NCBI GenBank assembly: GCA_021799435.1 | Contig: JAJZAN010000007.1 | Span: forward strand, 1 to 63,303 | Length of the DNA stretch: 63,303 bases | Direction: 5' to 3' | From: Bacillota bacterium | Lineage (GTDB): Bacteria; Bacillota; Sulfobacillia; Sulfobacillales; Sulfobacillaceae | Part shown: positions 60,260-63,303 of the stretch, in pieces | Layout of the letters: the number at the start of each line of letters is the position of its first letter | Numbering within the stretch: the stretch's first letter is position 1 | Made by a program: the position numbers and the translations under genes | The notes under the pieces: model-generated | Told to the model about the DNA's origin: nothing | Database searches by the model: none | The model's input: the letters and a program-made list of their open reading frames with translations, nothing else

Positions 60260-62158
60260 TCATTCGCTGGGGCGAAAGTCAGCGTCAATCACGTCGCCGT
60301 CGTCACCGCCCGCGGCGTCCCCCGGAGGCGGGGTGTTGTCCGGGCCAGATGGGGATTGGCTTTGGTACAACTGTTCGGCCAGCTTGTGGGCACTCGCTTC
60401 CAGCTTTGTGAGAGCCTCCTCGATGGCGGCTTTGTCCTCACCATTCATAGCCGTTCGGACCGCCTGAACCGCGGATTCAGCCTCCGATCGATCTGCCGCA
60501 CTCACCTTGTCGCCCAGGTCCTTCAGCGACTTCTCGGTGGCATAGACCATGGACTCGGCTCGGTTGCGGACGTCTGCCAAGTCGCGCTTTTTCTCGTCCT
60601 CGGCCGCCTTCTCCTGAGCCTCCCGGACCATCCGGTCTACGTCCTCTTTACTGAGTTGCGTGGAGGCGGTCACCGTCACCCGCTGCTCTTTGCCAGTCCC
60701 CAGGTCCTTGGCCGACACGTTGACGATGCCGTTGGCATCAATGTCGAACGTCACCTCAATCTGGGGAATGCCGCGCGGTGCCGGCGGAATGTCCGTCAGG
60801 CTGAACCGGGCCAGTGTCCGGTTGTCGCCAGCCATGGGCCGCTCGCCCTGCAGCACGTGAATTTCCACGCTGGTTTGGTTGTCGGCCGCCGTGGTGTATA
60901 CCTGGCTCTTCCGGGTGGGGATGGTGGTGTTGCGGTCGATGAGCTTGTTAAACACCCCGCCCAAGGTCTCGATGCCTAATGACAGCGGCGTCACGTCCAA
61001 GAGAATGACGTCTTTGACCTCGCCCGCCAACACGCCGCCTTGAATGGCGGCACCAATAGCCACCACCTCGTCCGGGTTGACGCCGCGATGCGGCTCCTTT
61101 CCAGTCAAGCGCTTGACCAGTTCCTGGATTACCGGCATGCGGGTCGATCCGCCCACCAAAATAACCTCATCGATTTGCCCTTCGTTTAACTTGGCATCGG
61201 CCAAGGCCTGCTTGAAGGGGCCGACGCAGCGTTCGGTCAAATCCTGCGTGAGCTCCTCAAACTTGGCTCGGGTGATTTTCTGCTCCAAGTGCTTGGGACC
61301 CGTCTGATCTGCGGTAATGAACGGCAGTGACACTTGGGTTTCAGTGACCGAAGACAATTCGATTTTGGCCTTTTCGGCGGCTTCAATGAGGCGCTGCAGG
61401 GCCTGACGGTCCTTGCGCAGGTCGATGCCGTACTCTTTCTGAAACTGCTCGGCTATGTAGTCCACCAGTTTCATGTCATAGTCGTCACCGCCCAGGTGGG
61501 TATCACCGGAAGTGGACTTGACCTCAAACACGCCGTCGCCTACCTCCAGCACGGATACGTCGAACGTGCCGCCGCCCAAATCCCACACCAGGATGGTCTC
61601 GTTTTTGTTCTTGTCGAGGCCATAGGCGAGCGCGGCCGCAGTGGGCTCGTTGATGATGCGGAGCACTTCCAAGCCGGCAATTCGCCCCGCGTCCTTGGTA
61701 GCTTGGCGTTGGGCATCATTGAAATAGGCCGGCACGGTAATAACGGCTTGGGTGATAGTCTCGCCCAAGTATTTTTCGGTGTCAGCCTTGAGTTTGGCCA
61801 ACACCATGGCCGAGATTTGCTCGGGGGTCAAATTCTCCCCCGCGCTGGGCAACTCCACCCTCACTTGACTATTGGGCCCGCTGACCACGTGATAGGGAAC
61901 ACGGGTCCGTTCCTGAGAGACCTCGTCGTAGCGCCGCCCGATAAAACGCTTGATGGAGAACACCGTGTTCTCCGGATTCATGACAGCCTGACGGCGGGCC
62001 AACTGCCCCACCAGCCGTTCTCCGTTTTTGCTGAATCCCACCACAGAAGGCGTTAGGCGGCTCCCTTCGGTATTCAGCACCACGGTCGGCTGACCGCCTT
62101 CCATGACGGCAATGACCGAATTGGTTGTGCCTAAGTCAATCCCTACTACTTTCGCCAT
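60260..62158 (-). CDS. dnaK: Hsp70 chaperone DnaK
   Basis: The 632-residue chaperone has the complete ATPase domain ([68 protein letters not shown]), the interdomain linker [19 protein letters not shown] and the substrate-binding domain, followed by a helical lid and an acidic Gly/Asp tail ([16 protein letters not shown]). The ATG at 62158 follows GGTGAGGA and overlaps the end of the hspR-like gene by 23 bases. Confidence 0.99.
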   Translation of the reverse strand: MAKVVGIDLGTTNSVIAVMEGGQPTVVLNTEGSRLTPSVVGFSKNGERLVGQLARRQAVMNPENTVFSIKRFIGRRYDEVSQERTRVPYHVVSGPNSQVRVELPSAGENLTPEQISAMVLAKLKADTEKYLGETITQAVITVPAYFNDAQRQATKDAGRIAGLEVLRIINEPTAAALAYGLDKNKNETILVWDLGGGTFDVSVLEVGDGVFEVKSTSGDTHLGGDDYDMKLVDYIAEQFQKEYGIDLRKDRQALQRLIEAAEKAKIELSSVTETQVSLPFITADQTGPKHLEQKITRAKFEELTQDLTERCVGPFKQALADAKLNEGQIDEVILVGGSTRMPVIQELVKRLTGKEPHRGVNPDEVVAIGAAIQGGVLAGEVKDVILLDVTPLSLGIETLGGVFNKLIDRNTTIPTRKSQVYTTAADNQTSVEIHVLQGERPMAGDNRTLARFSLTDIPPAPRGIPQIEVTFDIDANGIVNVSAKDLGTGKEQRVTVTASTQLSKEDVDRMVREAQEKAAEDEKKRDLADVRNRAESMVYATEKSLKDLGDKVSAADRSEAESAVQAVRTAMNGEDKAAIEEALTKLEASAHKLAEQLYQSQSPSGPDNTPPPGDAAGGDDGDVIDADFRPSE

Positions 62159-62429
62159 ACGTCCTCACCCTCGCTTTGGGGCCGGTATCACCGGCACCTC
62201 CTAAAATTGCGCGGATCCCAGCCGGGTTTATGCCTTGTCCCGCTAAATCTCGGATCCGGATAAGCTGATGGAAGTCATTCTCCGAGTACAGCCGATTGTT
62301 GGTGTCCGTCCGATGCGGATTGATGAGCAACTCCCGCTCCCATGTCCGCAGAGTCTGCGGCGTGACCCCCACCAGCCGAGCCATAACGCCTATTGTGTAA
62401 ACCGGTTCATCCGGACCATGAATGGGCAT
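62136..62429 (-). CDS. hspR: HspR-like MerR-family heat-shock regulator
   Basis: The 97-residue protein has a MerR-type winged helix ([22 protein letters not shown]) followed by [32 protein letters not shown], a close match to the HspR pattern of actinobacteria. It lacks a long effector domain. HspR represses dnaK operons, with DnaK as co-repressor, through HAIR sites. Here it is the first gene of the operon. I chose ATG at 62429, nine bases after GAGGAA; a GTG at 62438 is possible. It probably autoregulates from the three 22-bp-spaced repeats upstream; the classical HAIR inverted repeat is not seen. Confidence 0.88.
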   Translation of the reverse strand: MPIHGPDEPVYTIGVMARLVGVTPQTLRTWERELLINPHRTDTNNRLYSENDFHQLIRIRDLAGQGINPAGIRAILGGAGDTGPKARVRTYGESSRD

Positions 62430-62462
62430 GGATATCACTTCCTCTACCGGAGTCCACCCTCT

Positions 62463-62491
62463 ATATTAAGAACCCTTCGTCCGGCGATCAA
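62463..62491 (-). promoter_or_regulatory. Promoter of the hspR-dnaK-dnaJ-clpB operon
   Basis: On the minus strand TTGATC (62491-62486), a 17-base spacer and TAATAT (62468-62463) lie about 30 bases before the hspR start. Both hexamers overlap the 22-bp direct repeats. Confidence 0.6.
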
Positions 62492-62516
62492 GAATCCTTC
62501 TCCCACTCGATAAGAA
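62465..62516 (-). repeat. Three direct repeats with exact 22-bp period
   Basis: On the minus strand TTCTTATC (62516-62509), TTCTTGAT (62494-62487) and TTCTTAAT (62472-62465) are spaced exactly 22 bases, two helical turns, so a protein would bind one face of the DNA. They cover and extend upstream of the heat-shock promoter. Confidence 0.65.
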
Positions 62517-62660
62517 ATATCCCGCCCTCCTATGGCGTCGGTCTCCCCTAGTCTACTTCCCGCTCCCCCACAGCATACCCGCATAGGCGCAGATTCGATA
62601 TACTAGAAAGAAGTCCGGGATTAGGATCGGGGCCCGCTCGGTCATCCTGCGAAAGGATCG

Positions 62661-63035
62661 ATGCATATCCTGCTACACATATTACTGGTCTTCCTGGGCG
62701 GATCGCTCGGAGCCGCAGCCCGTTACGGGCTTGGTCAATGGATAAACGCCCGAACTTTGGGATCCTTTCCTTGGGGAACCTTTGTCGTCAATATCTCCGG
62801 CTGTTTGGCGATTGGCGTGGTGAGCGCCCGGGCCGCCCAACTGGGAGGCCCGGCATTTCTTCTAATTGATGTGGGATTTGTGGGCGCCTACACCACCTTT
62901 TCTTCGCTTAGCTTCGAAACTCTCCGCCTCATCTCGAACGAGGGTTGGGCGCGCGGACTGCTCAACCCGCTGGCAAGCCTGGTTGTGGGTGTGGCGGCCG
63001 TGTGGGCTGGCGTCCGCTTAGGGGTGTGGGCGTGA
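62661..63035 (+). CDS. crcB: CrcB-family fluoride channel, first subunit
   Basis: The 124-residue protein has four hydrophobic helices with the Fluc signatures GGSLGAAARYGLGQWI, GTFVVNISGCLAIGV and VGAYTTFSSLSFE. Fluc channels export fluoride as dual-topology dimers. The second gene overlaps it by four bases (GTGA), so the pair probably forms a heterodimer of fixed opposite topologies. GAAAGGA precedes the ATG at 62661. I see no fluoride riboswitch in the 140 bases upstream. Confidence 0.95.
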   Translation: MHILLHILLVFLGGSLGAAARYGLGQWINARTLGSFPWGTFVVNISGCLAIGVVSARAAQLGGPAFLLIDVGFVGAYTTFSSLSFETLRLISNEGWARGLLNPLASLVVGVAAVWAGVRLGVWA

Positions 63036-63303
63036 GAGAGTGGCTTTCCGTGTGCCTCGGCGGCGGTCTTGGGGCTTTGGCTCGCTATGGCCTGTTGGGC
63101 CTCATTCCTGCCAGCAGCCTGCCCATCAACGTGCTGTCCATTAATATCCTGGGCAGTCTTTTCATCGGCATCGTAATGGCGCTGGCTCTGGAATTCGGCC
63201 GCGCTTCGGAACAGACCCGCTTGTTTCTCGCGGTAGGGATAGCTGGCGGGTTCACCACCTTCTCCACGTTTGCTTTAGGGACATATGCCTTGCTGGCGCT
63301 GGC
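63032..63303 (+). CDS. crcB: CrcB-family fluoride channel, second subunit (cut by window end)
   Basis: Ninety residues are visible before the window ends. They show CLGGGLGALARYGLLGLI, SINILGSLFIGIVM and VGIAGGFTTFSTFALGTYALL, the Fluc filter motif in its canonical GG-TTFSTF form. The GTG start overlaps the first crcB stop codon, and the ribosome site GGGGTGTGGGC lies inside that gene. Confidence 0.93.
   Translation, partial: MREWLSVCLGGGLGALARYGLLGLIPASSLPINVLSINILGSLFIGIVMALALEFGRASEQTRLFLAVGIAGGFTTFSTFALGTYALLAL

Noticed and set aside
61334-62056. 240-residue frame antisense to dnaK, and a similar one at 60356-60979
   Set aside because: Long antisense frames are typical of highly expressed GC-rich genes; no start signal or domain supports them.
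62430-62530. Classical HAIR operator (CTTGAGT-N7-ACTCAAG) upstream of hspR
   Set aside because: Only TTCTTGAT-like direct repeats are present; no inverted CTTGAGT arm was found.
62520-62660. Fluoride riboswitch upstream of crcB
   Set aside because: The conserved GGNGATG and TGATGACTCC-like segments are not present in a compatible order.
1-63303. Mobile elements, prophage or CRISPR array
   Set aside because: No transposase, integrase, terminal repeats, or regularly spaced repeat-spacer units were found on either strand.

Overview
The window looks like chromosomal DNA of a GC-rich, endospore-forming Firmicute, most like Sulfobacillus or a close thermoacidophilic relative. The sporulation evidence is a germination protease (gpr), an alpha/beta-type small acid-soluble spore protein and a SpoVB-like exporter. 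The Sulfobacillus-like evidence is a transaldolase/glucose-6-phosphate isomerase fusion, an OpcA subunit for glucose-6-phosphate dehydrogenase, an hspR-dnaK-dnaJ-clpB heat-shock operon and archaeal-type class I aldolase. The genus is an inference; the sequence contains no rRNA. I see no insertion sequence, prophage or CRISPR array, and no gene-free stretch longer than 300 bases.

Layout. 1-4025: B12-dependent acyl-CoA mutase with isobutyryl-CoA-mutase specificity residues, branched-chain amino-acid dehydrogenase and a CofE-like ligase (minus). 4229-11463: class I aldolase, M61 peptidase, ferredoxin-NADP reductase, HD protein, DUF2203, cobalamin adenosyltransferase, EamA transporter, VanW protein. 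11550-15377: secreted amidase-like protein, homoserine dehydrogenase, a 54-residue spore protein, lytic transglycosylase, coaE. 15400-20260: solute-binding protein, 63-residue protein, mutM, polA. 20409-24197: hydrolase, ArsR-like regulator, tRNA-Leu(CAA), glnA, ROK glucokinase.

24374-34057 is a single pentose-phosphate operon (tkt, tal-pgi, gnd, zwf, opcA, pgl, HAD phosphatase). It has a clear promoter and two perfect palindromes in its control region. 34060-36755 holds a small Tad-pilin group, a holin-like protein, a lipoprotein whose ribosome site sits in a long hairpin, and a 34-residue membrane peptide. 36843-46609 holds an MFS transporter and methyltransferase with overlapping 3' ends, then a tightly packed dipeptidase / C-S lyase / 5-oxoprolinase (pxpB-pxpC-pxpA) operon, divergent from an acetamidase-permease pair.

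46735-56642 carries membrane proteins, an aminotransferase, YbaK, LD-carboxypeptidase, citrate synthase, Nudix hydrolase, a zinc-ribbon protein, gpr, a GT51 transglycosylase, spoVB and a TlpA-like thioredoxin. 56666-62429 is the heat-shock operon hspR-dnaK-dnaJ-clpB, headed by three direct repeats with an exact 22-bp period over its promoter. The window ends in a tandem crcB fluoride-channel pair, the second cut by the edge.

Working together: leucine/valine dehydrogenase and the mutase fit branched-chain amino-acid catabolism, and the adenosyltransferase at 9134 would supply the mutase's cofactor. Glucokinase, the fused Tal-Pgi, Zwf-OpcA, Pgl, Gnd and Tkt make a complete oxidative pentose-phosphate route. 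The dipeptidase, lyase and 5-oxoprolinase genes suggest scavenging of peptides, sulfur amino acids and pyroglutamate.
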